This document shows positions 21,635-33,586 of a DNA stretch of 64,000 nt, in pieces. A program made the position numbers and the translations under genes. The notes under the pieces are model-generated. The model was not told the DNA's origin and made no database searches. It worked only from the letters and a program-made list of their open reading frames with translations. Source of the DNA: Nectonema munidae (taxonomy: Eukaryota; Nematomorpha; Nectonematoida; Nectonematidae); contig JAUIRK010000953.1 of the NCBI GenBank assembly GCA_030549495.1, forward strand, positions 586,001 through 650,000, written 5' to 3'. Numbering within the stretch: the stretch's first letter is position 1; each line of letters starts with the position of its first letter.

Positions 21635-21649
21635 CCCGAGATGTATAAG

Positions 21650-22430
21650 GAAATGAGATTTTGGATTGTTAAAATTTCAAATTATTTCAAGATGATTAAA
21701 TTTTTTAATCAAGTAAAAGACCATTTTGCTAAGATGAACGAATCTTATTCTGGATTAGCAATTTAACCCAGCCGAACAGAACCCATCCGAATTTTATCGG
21801 GTAAAACCGAATGAAAGACCCTACTTTTTTAAAGAATTTCCATACCTCAAAGATCTGAAATAAACATTTTATCAATTTTTTCGTTTCCTTTTTTAAGTGA
21901 AAAATAATTTGTATTTTTTCATACACATTGTACCCAATGGTTTTTCTAGTCAGGCCTTTAAACTTTTATATGTTCCCCCTGCTCTATTGCTGATCGCCAG
22001 AGATCATTTTTAAATTGGAACACCTCGAGAAATAGACCTTCAAGAGAAAAAAAACAACAAATTTGATGAACATTTTTCAGTTTTTGAACTTTAATTGAAT
22101 TTTTATTGTGCTTTGAGTTCATTGAATGCTTTTTTTAACTGCTACAATATTTCAATTATTCATTTTTTCAACAAAAGCAATATTTTTTTTACTTTTTTTA
22201 TTATTGCCATTTTGTATTTTATCTGTTTTTATGCCGTTATTAATAAATAAATTAAAAAATATGCACCGAATTTAAATATTAGCTTAGAAATTTATATAAT
22301 AGTGCCTAAAAATTTGGCCAATAAAACGCGCGTTATCTAAGGCACAAATATTCTCTATATAGTCGGATGGAAGATGCATTCACGAAAATTTCAAATTTTC
22401 CAGTATATATACACATTCCCGTATTTAAAA
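21650..22430. other. AT-rich spacer
   Basis: No gene or recognisable repeat is seen. Any 5' terminus of the neighbouring Tigger relic is too decayed to place here. Confidence 0.4.
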
Positions 22431-22439
22431 CTCTCTAGC

Positions 22440-24231
22440 TTGGGGGTTAGGGTGAAAATTTTTGGTAAGCGTAAACTTTTTTTGAGTATATCAGACTGTG
22501 GATAGAGGGATGGCTTCTTTGTCCCCTAAAAGTCATCCTCATTTAGCAGAAATGTACAAAATAGGTAGAACGCAAGTTGGATCTATTCTCAAGAGAAAAG
22601 ATGAATATTTGAAACAATTTGGAAGGGAAAAGGTTTAAAAAAATTTTTACTTATGAAGATGTTGATAAAATTACTTTTGATTGGTTTAACCCATTTAAGA
22701 CCAAGCAAAGCAGACGATATCTAAAAAAAGCAGACGATTTATATTCAAAGTCATTGAAAAAAGCAGACGAAGATGAAATTACTTATGTTCCAAAATAGGA
22801 ACATTGGTCCTAAATGGGTACAAGCCCGTGATCTCAATATTCCCATTCCTGGGCCAATTTTACAGGAAAAAGCTAAACAGTTTGCTATGGAACTCAAACA
22901 TGATGAGTTTAAAAGTTCTAATGGGTGGCTAATGCGCTTTCGATTTCGACACAATATCACATTTAAAAAGATTTGCAGCGAGAAATCGTGTGTTGATAAA
23001 AGTACGATTAGTGATTGGAAAAAAATTAGAGGAATTTTGTGTATGAAGCAAAAGACATATGCAATATTGATGAAGCAGGTCTTTTTTATCGTGTCTTGCC
23101 AGATTGAACCTTATGTCTCAGTGGAGATGATTGTACAAGCGGCAAAAAGTCTAAAGAAAGATAACTGTTCTCTTGGCATGCAACATGATTTGTGAGTTTG
23201 AAAAGCCACTTGTCATAGGAAAAGCTTCTAAATCTCACGCATTTTGGAATATAAACATAAATACGCAGCTGCCTGTTACTTGGCGTTATGATAAACAGTC
23301 ATGGATGACAAGAGATATTTTTAAAGAGTGGCTATTGGGTTTTAATCAAAAAATGGAAAGAAAAAGAAGAAAAATACTCCTTTTTATGGATATGAATCAT
23401 GTCATTTGCATGATTTTAGCCTTACAAATATAAAAGTAATTTTTCTTCCACCTAACACTACTTCTTCTTTGCAACCTCTTGGATCAAGGCATTATTCAAA
23501 ATTTTAAAGTTCATTATAGGAAATTGGAAAGAAAAAAGTTTATATCGCAAATAAATGATACACGCAACATATCACAACTTATTGCAAGCATTAAAATGTA
23601 CTTCCCAGTATTAGATGGATAAGTGAAGCTATTAAATGTGTGAAACCAGAAACAGTTTTGAAATGTTTTAAGATTGCAGGCTTCCCTGAAAAATGTGAAT
23701 CAACAAATAGTGCAGACTTTGAAGAAGAAAGTAATGAAAATTTTTATTTTTTATTGAATGTTGTTGCTGAAAAGTTTCAAGCACCGATTATGAGTTTTAA
23801 TGAATATGTCGAAATTGATTGCAATCTTCCAACAAGAGAACAGATCAATCAAGATTGGGAAAACTCTCTTATTAAGACAAAAACAAAAAAACACTGACAA
23901 AGAAATTGAGGAAAATATTGATAAAATTGACTTCATTTAAAGAAGCAAGAAAAATGGCATCATCTTTGAAAATTTTTTGCATAGAATATAGTCTTGGTCC
24001 ATGTTTGCAAAAGCTGAAGATGAGTTTATTAATGAAGAGGCTAAAAAAATAGTAATGGTAGACAAACTACAATTACCGAATTTATGATGAGAAAAAGTTT
24101 CTAATTTTCTAAATTGTTTTCTTAAATAAAAACTACAACTATTATAAAATTTACTTTTATTTTAATCACACCTCTCTAAACGGCCAAAAACACACAGGTT
24201 AATTGATGACCGTTTTAGAGAGGTTCCACTG
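22440..24231 (+). mobile_element. Tigger/pogo-type DNA transposon relic
   Basis: The coding remains start near 22510 (LSPKSHPHLAEMYKIGRTQV, a helix-turn-helix). They continue after an inserted MITE with ARDLNIPIPGPILQEKA and SSNGWLMRFRFRHNI (CENP-B-type second DNA-binding domain). The DDE core shows NIDEAGLFYR (first Asp), LLFMDMNHV (second Asp, in a degraded box) and NTTSSLQPLDQGIIQNF (third Asp). The relic ends with NQDWENSL. At least four frame breaks are seen (near 22630, 23060, 23190 and 23430-23480), so it is dead. The right terminus reads, in reverse complement, CAGTGGAACCTCTCTAAAAC, a typical Tigger end. The left end was not found. Confidence 0.82.
22690..22818 (+). mobile_element. 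piggyBac-type MITE, copy D, inserted in Tigger coding sequence
   Basis: This 129-bp element follows TTAA at 22686-22689. Its ends CCCATTTAAGACCAA and TTGGTCCTAAATGGG differ by one base. The right target copy has changed to TACA. Removing it restores the Tigger reading W-F then QARDLNIP, so the insertion point is clear. The interior holds three GCAGACGA words. Confidence 0.75.
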
Positions 24232-25545
24232 ATATTTATTTACAACTCAAAGGTTCGCTAAAAAACGTACTGAGATCCAAATCATATCGAACTTCGATAT
24301 CTATCGTAATTTAGTTTTTTTTCCTAGGTAATTTCGAAACGTAATATATCCTATGCTACCAGTGATTTTGGGGAGCAAAACATCCTAGTTAAACTTGACG
24401 CTTAACCAAACCCCGCAGGTAAGATAACTGTCTCTGTATAATTCTTGAATCGCTATTTGCACATGGCAAACTAATTTTTCAGCTTCTTAAATGTATATTG
24501 AAGCTATAAATAATAAAACTATATATTTATATAGTTAAATTGTATGTGCACTGTGCATGTAATAAAGTTTGTTTGGTTTATTTTGTCTAGACTCTAGAGA
24601 TGTATTTATTAACTAGCTACGCGTCTACTTGTGACTGGCAACAAAAAAGTACGATACCACTTACATCCTCAAACTTATTTACTTTTCATAACAAAGTCCA
24701 AGTCTAGTTTATTCTAATACATGTCTTTAGTACAGCATTGGTAATCCTTAATTTACCAATATTAATAGCAACCATACATATAGACAACAAATGTAAATTA
24801 TTTTTATAAACACAATCAATATCATTTTCGATTTTCCCAAGGATACCGGTTAATTTATATGCACGATTCATTAATAATAATCCGACAAATGGACTGCCAA
24901 CAACCAAACTGTGCGTGTAGGCAAGACATACCATGTGTGAATGTGTATCAGGGTTGGATCAAAAATGCTGTGATTTCTTTTAATTTTAAATTCAGAATAA
25001 AATTATTTTTATTTGTATAGAGAATTCAAAAATGTATAAAAGAAAGTTATTAGAATTTAATGTGAAATGATACGACTTCTCTTTTCACTTGAATTTAGTA
25101 TTCATTTACCACCAACTCGTTTTACGCCCTGAGTTATTGATGATGATAATGAATCAATCTACTCTTTGTTATTTTAATGAAATAGTTTATTTTAAGATTT
25201 ATAGTTGACTTAACTTGTTTGATTAAGCAGAAAATGATATTCAATTAACGATTTAGGCTTACTTCAGCTTCACATAAGATAACTCATTTTTGCCATTGTT
25301 TCATTATCCCTCGTTTATAACTCGAGAAGCAGAATCCGTAGTGCACGTTTTCTTCTCCGTTCCAAGCTTCTAAAAATAATTTGATTAGAACAAGGAGGGT
25401 GGCATCAAGAAGTTAATAAGGGATTGGAAGCATGTTTTACTTTAATTAAATCTCACTTTCTCCTTGTTCCACAGCACTAAGAAGTCACCACAGTAAACAT
25501 ATAAAACTATTTATATTGAGCTGAGGTTTTCTCGTTCATCTTTTT
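24232..25545. other. AT-rich spacer
   Basis: Nothing identified. A short inverted pair, AACAAGGAG (25390) and CTCCTTGTT (25460), is present without an obvious role. Confidence 0.4.
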
Positions 25546-25774
25546 TAATGAATCTTATTCTCTTAGCTTCAGTAGAAAAGAAGGGATTCATTGCGGAAAG
25601 ATCTTCAAGTCTTCCAAAGCATCACTTACGTTGGGAGATAATAATAATAATTGGAGTTTGAGCTGTGAATTTGCCTTTATTTGTGAAGGAGAGTTGAGGG
25701 TAAAGAAGCTATCGTCAGATAACTCACTCTTGGCCTTGTTAGCGAGTAAATCAGGCAACAACTAAACTAGAAAC
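25546..25774 (+). other. Candidate non-coding 5' exon of the LMO7-like gene
   Basis: This stretch is less AT-rich than its surroundings and ends at GAAAC/GTAAGTG, the best match to a splice-donor consensus in the neighbourhood. It contains only a 37-codon frame (ATG near 25548). It is a candidate first exon or 5' UTR for the plus-strand gene whose coding exons start further right. There is no direct proof; it could be chance. Confidence 0.25.
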
Positions 25775-25969
25775 GTAAGTGACTTCTGGCTCTTTTTAAA
25801 GGTTAATTTTTCCTTCTGAGATGTACACGTAGTGAAGATTATTTCTTTTAGACATTTGAATTTATTAACTCTATATAGATTTTTTTCTAAATGATGCATC
25901 TGTGTTTTGTTTAGAAAGGGTAGGTAAATTTAAAATCTATTTTTAACTACACTCTTAACTTGTTTTTAA

Positions 25970-26065
25970 CCCATCAACTACCATAGAAATCAGACGATAT
26001 CTAAAAAACGCAGACGAAGATGAAATTATTTATGTTCCCAAATGGGAGCATTGGGACTTGATGGG
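25970..26065 (+). mobile_element. piggyBac-type MITE, copy C (short form)
   Basis: TTAA lies on both sides (25966-25969 and 26066-26069). The ends are CCCATCAACTACCAT and TTGGGACTTGATGGG. It has AAATCAGACGATATCTAAAA and GCAGACGAAGATGAAATT but lacks the middle module present in copies D and E, so it is only 96 bp. Confidence 0.75.
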
Positions 26066-26632
26066 TTAAATGAGAAATATCGTTGTTCAAAAGACACTCT
26101 TCCCTATATACTATCTGGAAGTTTATTTTAGTGTGTGATTTACTTTACACCATAAAAATTTTAATTCTTTAAAAAGACCGACTCCATATGGTTACAAAAA
26201 TTAAACTTATTTTGTATACATAAACCACTTTTTTTGTAATACGCTAAAAATTCGACCCTGGTGTAAATTTTCGATGCCGACCACACCTTCAACTTCTTCA
26301 ACTCCACAATTCAGCTTGAAATGATCAAAAATTAAATATTATTAAACTGTGATGAAAGGCTTTCGGCGATGGTCCATTCTATGAAGTATAATTCAGATTT
26401 TTCTGAGGTTCAAAAATTTAGCAGGAAAAGAAAAATTCTATAATTTTATTTAATTATCAAAAAAATATGGTCCCATGCAGTGGCATATTCGGAAAAATGT
26501 TTTAGGGAAATTATCATTATAACTAGGTGGTTATTTTTAATTATGTTGGGCTTTTAAAAGGTAATCTCTATTATATTGAATTTCTAATATATTAGTTGGT
26601 TAGCAAGCTAACGAGGGACAAAAAAACTTTGT

Positions 26633-27053
26633 CCACTTTTGGACTAAAATGGAATTCATATGGGGATTTTTTTAGAAAATATTTCGGCATTGTATATAAT
26701 ACATAAGCAAAAATTGTCAAAACTTATTTTCTTTATAAGAATCTAATGTCCACATTTCAATCAAATTCAATTTTTAATCATAAATCATCTGAAAAATAAC
26801 ATGTTATTCCGAATTGATGATTTCTTTGAGCTCAAAATCATAGAACGAGTGATAAATCTTTTTTTTTGTAATATGAAATCTGTAGAAGCAAAATTTTAGG
26901 GAGATTTTTTTGAACTTAAGAGCAATGAAGAATTCAAATTAAAGTTGGAATAGAAGGTGAAAGGTTTTCGGCATTTTTTACTTGATGATTTTTGCAATTT
27001 TTGAATTAAAAAAATCTCACTGCACGATTTAAGCAAGACGGTTGAGAAATGAT
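26633..27053 (+). repeat. hAT-like repeat, partner of 29289-29741
   Basis: About 420 bp closely match 29314-29741, including GGAATTCATATGGGGA, CTGTAGAAGCAAAATTTTAG and TTTTTTACTTGAT. The ends here are decayed (right end ACGGTTGAGAAA). It is non-coding. Confidence 0.65.
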
Positions 27054-27059
27054 TGTTTT

Positions 27060-29140
27060 TTTTTTGAAAAATTTCAAAGTTTTTTAAAAAAAAACTGCAT
27101 TATTTTATACATTTTGGTGAAATCATAAGATCCGCACTGCCTGAGATAAAAAAAAACTCACACATATTTACACACTCAGGCATAGACAGACAGATACAGT
27201 ATTACAATTCGATACCATTTTTAGTTCTATTTTGTCCTTTTGCAACTCTAACTAAATAATCACATGTGTTTTTTAAAATAATATTTACTTTATTAAAAAA
27301 AATATTGCTAAATTAAACTACGAAATTTTTAATTAAAAAAGTAAATAAAAAATAAAAAAAAATTTTTGGAAAAAATAATAAAATTTGTGATAATTTAATT
27401 GCTAATTCGTTGTGAAAATTTTATAAAATTTAATATGACAATAACTTTCAAATATCAAAAAAGAGTTTAAATAAAAATAACACATAATAAAATCAAAAAA
27501 TTTAATTGAGATATAATTGCAAAAAGACAAAATTGCATTAAAAATGGCATATATGAGATATTTTCTCTTTTTTTGAAGTATTATTAGTTATTCTAGCTGA
27601 CGTTTTTTAAACTTTTTGGAAATATAACATTTCCTTCATTCTTATAAAACTAAGCTGTTTCTTCACGAGTAAGAATGGTTCTTGCATATTGCCATTGTTT
27701 GTTCATGCGATTATGCTCCCCATCCACCACCACCACCACCACCACCTTACGATATTATTGCGCTAAAGGTAAACAATTTTCTTGGTAACTCATTTTTATT
27801 CAAATAATCCTTTTTAAATTGATAAGACACTATTTCTCCGTATATACCATCAAAATGTAATAACTAAATCTATTTGCATTTTAATACTCTAAGCACATAA
27901 ATAAGTAAGCAGGTATATCTCTGTACTATCCACATAATACCTTACTTACGTATATGTAGATATAGGCCAGGTCTTAATCGCCTTTCAGAATAATTGTAAT
28001 AAGTGTGTGTCTACTCATTTCTCACTTTATTTTTCGTTTCTACTTCTAATGGTATTTACAGTCGTTTATCTTTTTATAATTTCCTTAATACCACACTCCG
28101 ATATCATGGGTTTAATCCTTTTTTAACATTAATTGCATTAACTTTGCATTCATTTGTATTAATAGTGTTTTTTAAAAACCAAAAGTTTGTCATTGAACCA
28201 TAAACAAATAGACAGATTTTTTTAAAGCTTTTTCTCATTTTTCTATTTCATGTAAGTAAGTAAGTAAGTAAGTTTATTGTCATATTAAAGATAGAAAAAT
28301 TGGAAAAGTGAAAAAAAAACAAGGAGACATATTAAAACATTTGAAATGATATAAAAATTAACAATTTTTGTGTAACCCAAAGGTTTGTGTAAACCGCTTA
28401 TAGGATTTGTCACAAAAAATCATGTGAATCAAGACTCTCACATAAGGGGGGTGGCCGTAGAGGCATATGTTCGTTGCAGCAAATATAGAAAAAATAACTT
28501 AAAAATTTATATGGCATTTGATGGAGATGAATTCAGACGATGTCATTAAAAACTTTTCTCGTTGTATAAAATGCAAAAATGTTGATATAACATAATTGTA
28601 TCATGCGAAATCTGTAATCCATTTTATAAGATTATTCTCTAAAAATGGTATTTAAAATTTCTTTTTAATGAATGATAAAATATCAACTGAGCAAAAGGAA
28701 AGGGGAGCGTCACTCAACCTTTTGTCCTATGTGGCGACATACTCATGTGGAAGCCTTGATGTCAACAATGACAAAATCAGTTAAGTACCGTTCATGACTG
28801 AAGAAGAGTCAAAAGAAAAATCTTGGATTCGACTCCTGCTAATCTCACTGTTCCGACTCTGACTTCACTTCTAATAAAACTTGGTTTGCATTCTAGTTTT
28901 AATCATGATTTATGAAAAATGTGCTACGTTGTACGCTGTTAGTTGGGGAACTACACTTTATAACTATTTTTATATTCAATTTTTTCAAGGTTTAAAAAAC
29001 TGAATGATTCAACCTGAATAATAAAAGAATTGAAAATGATACTAAAAACAAAAAACTGTCTATTTATTATAAAAATTTGTGTTATTATATGAATTTTCTT
29101 GATTATGTAGAATTTGGCGTTAGTATAGCTTTGTCTACTC
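27060..29140. other. AT-rich DNA with microsatellites
   Basis: A (CCA)n run of about seven units lies near 27725-27747, and (TAAG)n near 28253-28272. No coding or RNA gene is seen. Confidence 0.5.
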
Positions 29141-29154
29141 TAACAAATTCTTAA

Positions 29155-29288
29155 ATGCCTTCGAGACCGGTATCCGTGCCAAAGTCGCTCGCCTCCATAG
29201 TCAATAATAATGCTCTTAAAAATGTCATGGCTTCAAGCCCATGTGGAGAAATACTTCACTTCTATGCGTACCAAGAGATGTGCGCTAA
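29155..29288. other. GC-richer coding-like island, unidentified
   Basis: This 130-bp stretch is clearly richer in C and G than its surroundings and has an open plus-strand frame (RPVSVPKSLASIVNNNALKN). Other frames also give protein-like words, for instance FETGIRAKVARLHS. It abuts a hAT-like terminus at 29289. It could be a transposase scrap or a host exon. Neither reading has flanking splice sites or family similarity that I can name. Confidence 0.25.
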
Positions 29289-29741
29289 CAGGGTTTCTCA
29301 ACTTTGGATGAATCGCCACTTTTGGGCCAACATGGAATTCATATGGGGATTTTTTTTTAGAAATTTTTTTGGCATTGTATATAATAAATAAGCAAAAATT
29401 GTCAAAAGCTTATTTTGTATATAAGAATCTAATGAAGTCTAAATTTCAATCAAATTCAATTTTTTAATCATATATGTCAACTGAAAAATCACATGTTAAG
29501 AATTGATGATTTCTTTGAGCTCAAAATCAAAGAATGAGTGATAAATAATTTTTTTTGTAATATGAAATCTGTAGAAGCAAAATTTTAGGAAATTTTTTTT
29601 GAACTTAAGAGCAATGAACAATTCAAATTAAAGTTGGGATAGAAGGTGAAAGGTTTGCGGCATTTTTTACTTGATACTTTTTGCGATTTTGAATTAAAAT
29701 AATCTCACTGTTCGATTTAGGCAACGCGGTTGAGAAAACGG
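29289..29741 (+). mobile_element. hAT-type MITE (CAGGGTTTCTCAAC end)
   Basis: The left terminus CAGGGTTTCTCAACTTTGG is of Charlie-like hAT type. The right side GGTTGAGAAAACGGG is its degraded inverse. The body matches 26633-27053. No intact target duplication is visible. Confidence 0.55.
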
Positions 29742-30538
29742 GTGGTAATTGATAGATGCTAGTACTGAATCTGAATGGTATGTCTTCAGTTTAAATGAAA
29801 CCTGACAATAAAAATACTTGTGAAAATATGTCAATTGCTCGTAGCACTTAGTTCCTTTAAATAGTTATATAAAACCAGAAAACTTTTTTGTATCCAATCA
29901 TTGAGCTTCAGTAAAATCTTAAATCTTGACACATTTTGATAGTCACAACTCTAAAAATCTTGTGATACGATAAAAATATTATTATTTTTTCCCTAAAATT
30001 GCGCTTACAAATTCAAACTGAATAATTTTGCTTATTCTTTTGATATTTAAGTGTAATTTTTCGCACAATATTTTTTGTTCTAGAATATTTAGTTTTAAAA
30101 AACGTACAACTTATTTTTTTAAAGTTGATATAACTAACAGGATCTCATTTTACAGGTAGTCCTATTTTATGGTATTGACTTCTTTCCGTATCTCTAAATG
30201 AATAGGAACAGCCAACATAGAGCACAGATTTTCCGAGATTTTCACAATCTTACCCTAGTAATGATGTGTTGTAATGATGTAATGTAATTTCCTTGATAAT
30301 AGTAGTCTAAAAAATTTCACCTCTAGTGGATCTCAAATCTCGCCAGCGCCCGGCTCTGCAAATCGTTTTAACGCTAATTTGCTATTTTTACATTGACCAT
30401 ATGACACTTTTTCTTACGGCGTTTAAATATATTTGCTTTGCTTGCAGCTCAAAAACAGTTCAAGGTATTAAATGTGTGCTGTGTTTAGATCTAATAAATG
30501 CAAGTTCTCACGTTATCATGTAACAACACTTCTTGCAG
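29742..30538. other. AT-rich intronic or intergenic DNA
   Basis: No feature is supported. The last 200 bp (30330 onward) become less AT-rich toward the candidate exon at 30539. Confidence 0.4.
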
Positions 30539-30622
30539 CCAGCTTGAGAAGGCTGAACTTTCCTCTTGCTCATTCATCATCAACAATGCAACTTGTCACA
30601 ACGAAGATTCTAAAAGTGAAAG
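30539..30622 (+). CDS. Candidate exon of the LMO7-like gene (Ser/Cys/Asn-rich)
   Basis: After an acceptor (AACACTTCTTGCAG) the frame reads QLEKAELSSCSFIINNATCH then NEDSKSE and stops at AG/GTTATA. It is 84 nt, begins with one base completing a codon and ends in phase 2. The next exon (33308) begins with exactly one base, giving SKSES/TVRSSYDD. The fit of phase and the Ser/Asp-rich style support it, but the donor is weak and no family similarity is recognised. The upstream exon is not found. Confidence 0.38.
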
Positions 30623-31138
30623 GTTATATCCTTTTTTCTTTCATTGCTCTTATCTTCATTCTCATTGAACGCCTTTCCCTCGAAAAACGAGAATCTCGTA
30701 AGACCATGTGTATCAAAGCTAAATTGTTTTTGTGACTGTGTTTGCCAGATAAATCTATCATCAGTGCCATTTTTGTTTTCCATTCAGTAAAGCTCATTCA
30801 TGAAAAAAACTCTTCCCTTCTTGTTCGCCTGAACTTTAAGATGGTGAAGCAAAGTAAAAAAAATAGTTAAATATCTGTTAAAAAAAACAAAAACAAACCG
30901 AAATTGGGGGATATTGAAAAACTAATATCCTTCATTTAGCATAAAAACGCTTGGTTTTTGTTTGCAACGACAATACAAATTATCCTAATATTATCCAATA
31001 AAATAAAGCTATATATGATAACATAGTTATTCTAAAATAAGTTCCACCGTAGATTCATTGATGACCAAGAAGAATGAATTCGACGTTGAAAAATAATTTA
31101 AAAATTCATCTACAATTATATAAAATTTACTGTGTAAG

Positions 31139-31415
31139 CAGGGCCGGCCTTAGGCCATTGCAACCTATGCGGCCGCAGTGGGCCCCGCGCTTCTCATTTT
31201 TCATTTTGATGATATATTGTATGATTTCGCTAAACGCAAGGTTCGCAAACTAAAGTTACTTTGATCGTCATTTTGTGTTAATGAAAAAGTAATAAAACAA
31301 ATCCTTTTCTTTTTTTCAAAATCTTATTTCTCACTTTTAATCTTTTTTCCTACCCACACTGGGCCCTGCGCAATCCATTTTGCATAAGGCCCTACGAACA
31401 CTAGGGCCGGCCCTG
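31139..31415. mobile_element. hAT-type MITE, 277 bp, perfect 8-bp target duplication
   Basis: The ends CAGGGCCGGCC and GGCCGGCCCTG are an exact 11-bp inverted pair, flanked by TGTGTAAG at 31131-31138 and 31416-31423. Subterminal GGGCCCCGCGC and GGGCCCTGCGC also pair. It is non-coding and looks young. It lies in an intron of the LMO7-like gene if the exon at 30539 is real. Confidence 0.85.
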
Positions 31416-31982
31416 TGTGTAAGTTGAACAATATTATTTTTCATTGTAATTAAAATGATGTTAGAAAGTTATTATTATTATCAATGCTTTCGAAAAAATA
31501 CAATTTATTTTTGCAGCAAAAAATTTAGCTTTAAAAGATATTGATTAAATGTTTCTATATTTACTTCTATAAATGATTTTTAATAGGTATATACTATTTG
31601 TTTCTTTAACTTTTACTCACAGCTCTTCAAGAATTTTATCAAGGTTGGCAGAAAAAGTATCAAAAAATGGGACGAAATTTTTACTTCTTTTCATTAAATT
31701 CGTGAACCTGTTTTTTATGAGGGAAAATCGCATTATAAATATACCAGGAAAAGCTATATTCGAAGCATAATATATTGACTTCAAATCTCATTATGCATTA
31801 AAGAAATTCATTCGTTGGGCCCAATGAAATCATGTTGAATTTGGGCGCTGTACGGTATGTTTCACACACCTGTAGTAGACAAATGCCGGGCAATCAAGAG
31901 TATATTATTGCGCCTTTTTTGAGTGAAAATATGAGTAAAATCAACTCCCTAGGATATTTATGTTATCAATTTATTTTAACTA

Positions 31983-32209
31983 CAGTGTAATCTCGGTTTA
32001 TGAACTAAATTCGTTCTATAACACTCTTCGTTACGGTGAACAGTGAAGGTTTCTCTTATTTTAGTGTAAATTATCAGCAGTGATATAATATGTACAATGT
32101 ACATTAACTTGCTATATTTAAAATATCATAAAATTAACGCTGTAGGGAGCGTGAAGAAAAACAACTATTTTTGATAAGTCGTCAGTGTTCATAAACCGAG
32201 GTTCCACTG
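31983..32209. mobile_element. Tigger/pogo-like MITE
   Basis: TA lies on both sides. The left end is CAGTGTAATCTCGGTTTATG and the right end, in reverse complement, is CAGTGGAACCTCGGTTTATG, both continuing AAC. TA target sites and CAGT.GAACCTCG ends are typical of pogo/Tigger non-autonomous elements. It is non-coding, 227 bp. Confidence 0.75.
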
Positions 32210-32929
32210 TACATAGATAAAAAAATCCAAACAACTTTTGATTGCAATACCAAAATAAAAGTGTCTTAAGCAAGGAAATAATTTTCTAGAGAAGATAGAG
32301 TCGTCTGAAGTTAAAGTTCTTGTTTACGCCCTGAAACACGAGTTTGTTGGGAGTCTTCTTGGTTGTGTGCCATCTGCAAGCTCTAATTAGATTCCTGTTT
32401 GATCAGTTTTATTTAACTAGTTTTACTAAGATTAACTTTAGTTCGTTTATTTCATATCCAAAGTAGAAGACTTGTATCAAAATGAAAAGTTATTATTTAT
32501 GCAGTCAGAACTTGATAATTCAGACGATTTCCTTCCTTGAGTATTTTTCTAGATTAGGAGTTTTCTCGATTAACCAATTGGTATATAATTCAATCCAATG
32601 CCTATAATAGAAAGTAGTCGCAAAAAGGCATACATTTGCCATTTTGACTACCACTAACCTTTATTAATTTAAAATTGAGCCATTTTGAGATAATTATCAA
32701 AAATGAACTTACTTTTTGAAGTTAAAATATACCTAATTTTTAAAAATTATTATTTAAGTTTCTGTTTAAGTGTTTTTTTTGTAAAAATTTGAAACCCATT
32801 TTATCCCCAAAAAGAGGACACGACATTAAGTCTGTAAGAATAAAAATAAGAAATACCATTTAATAATAAAAATGCCTCAGAATCAAGAAATTGTCTGTAA
32901 ACTAACAATAGAATGAAATGGGTTATTTG

Positions 32930-33062
32930 AGTATGGTTGGTTAGATACTGGATTCGATAACTTAAGGTCTTGGGTTCGATCCTACATCGAGCTTGCTTTC
33001 CTCATAGTTCAATACAAGTGGCGCAATTGTGCCTTTTCGATGAAAACACTCTACGGTACCAT
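32930..33062 (+). repeat. tRNA-derived SINE, well preserved
   Basis: An A-box-like TATGGTTGGTTAGATACTGG and a B-box GGGTTCGATCC (32972-32982) at the spacing of an internal pol III promoter are followed by the tail GGCGCAATTGTGCCTTTTCG, then ATGAAAACACTCTACGGTAC. The same head and tail recur at 33086, 33812, 40397, 53984 and 55738. Confidence 0.75.
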
Positions 33063-33085
33063 TACCATTTTAAGACACTAGTGAA

Positions 33086-33215
33086 AGGTTGGTTAGATTG
33101 CATGGCTTCGACATAAGGTCTCTTCGGGTTTGATCCAACATTAAGCTTTTTTTTTGCTGCTTGTTTGAAACAAGCTGTGCAATTGCACTTTGTTCTTGAA
33201 AACTCTCCAAGATAT
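33086..33215 (+). repeat. tRNA-derived SINE, degenerate copy directly downstream
   Basis: GGTTGGTTAGATTGCATGG, GGGTTTGATCC and GTGCAATTGCAC mark the same SINE in the same orientation, 25 bp after the previous copy. Confidence 0.6.
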
Positions 33216-33307
33216 GCTTGTAAAGCAATAATTTGGTTCATAATGATTTCATTTTCAAAGTCTGTATTAAATTTAATTTTGATATCATAATTATTCCTTT
33301 TTATTAG

Positions 33308-33586
33308 CACTGTTAGATCCTCTTATGACGATGAAGTGTCTTCCTCAAGCAATAAAAGCCAAGAAACATTCCCAACTCTCTCTAAATGCTTCTCATCCTC
33401 TGTTCTGCATAGAGATCACAGCAGTACTCTTGAATCCCATAAATTTGTTAAAATACCCATTTCATCCCAAGAAAACTCATCCACCAAGATGCTGAAAAGT
33501 GTTAAATGGTCAGTTCCCTCCTACACTGATATGGAAGATCCCAATGAAGAATGGAGAACGGTTTGCCCTTTTTACATACCGGGAAG
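33308..33586 (+). CDS. LMO7/Smallish-like gene, Ser-rich exon
   Basis: The acceptor is CCTTTTTATTAG and the donor is GGGAAG/GTGAGA, both good. The 279-nt exon (phase 2 in, phase 2 out) encodes TVRSSYDDEVSSSSNKSQ, a Ser-rich stretch with HSSTLESHKFVKIPISSQEN, then KSVKWSVPSYTDMEDPNEEW and RTVCPFYIPGR. The C content is much higher than in the flanking introns, as in the other exons of this gene. Taken alone it has no recognised domain and is probably disordered with a conserved Trp-rich segment at the end. Assignment to the LMO7-like gene rests on strand, composition and phase. The next intron is about 19 kb. Confidence 0.65.
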
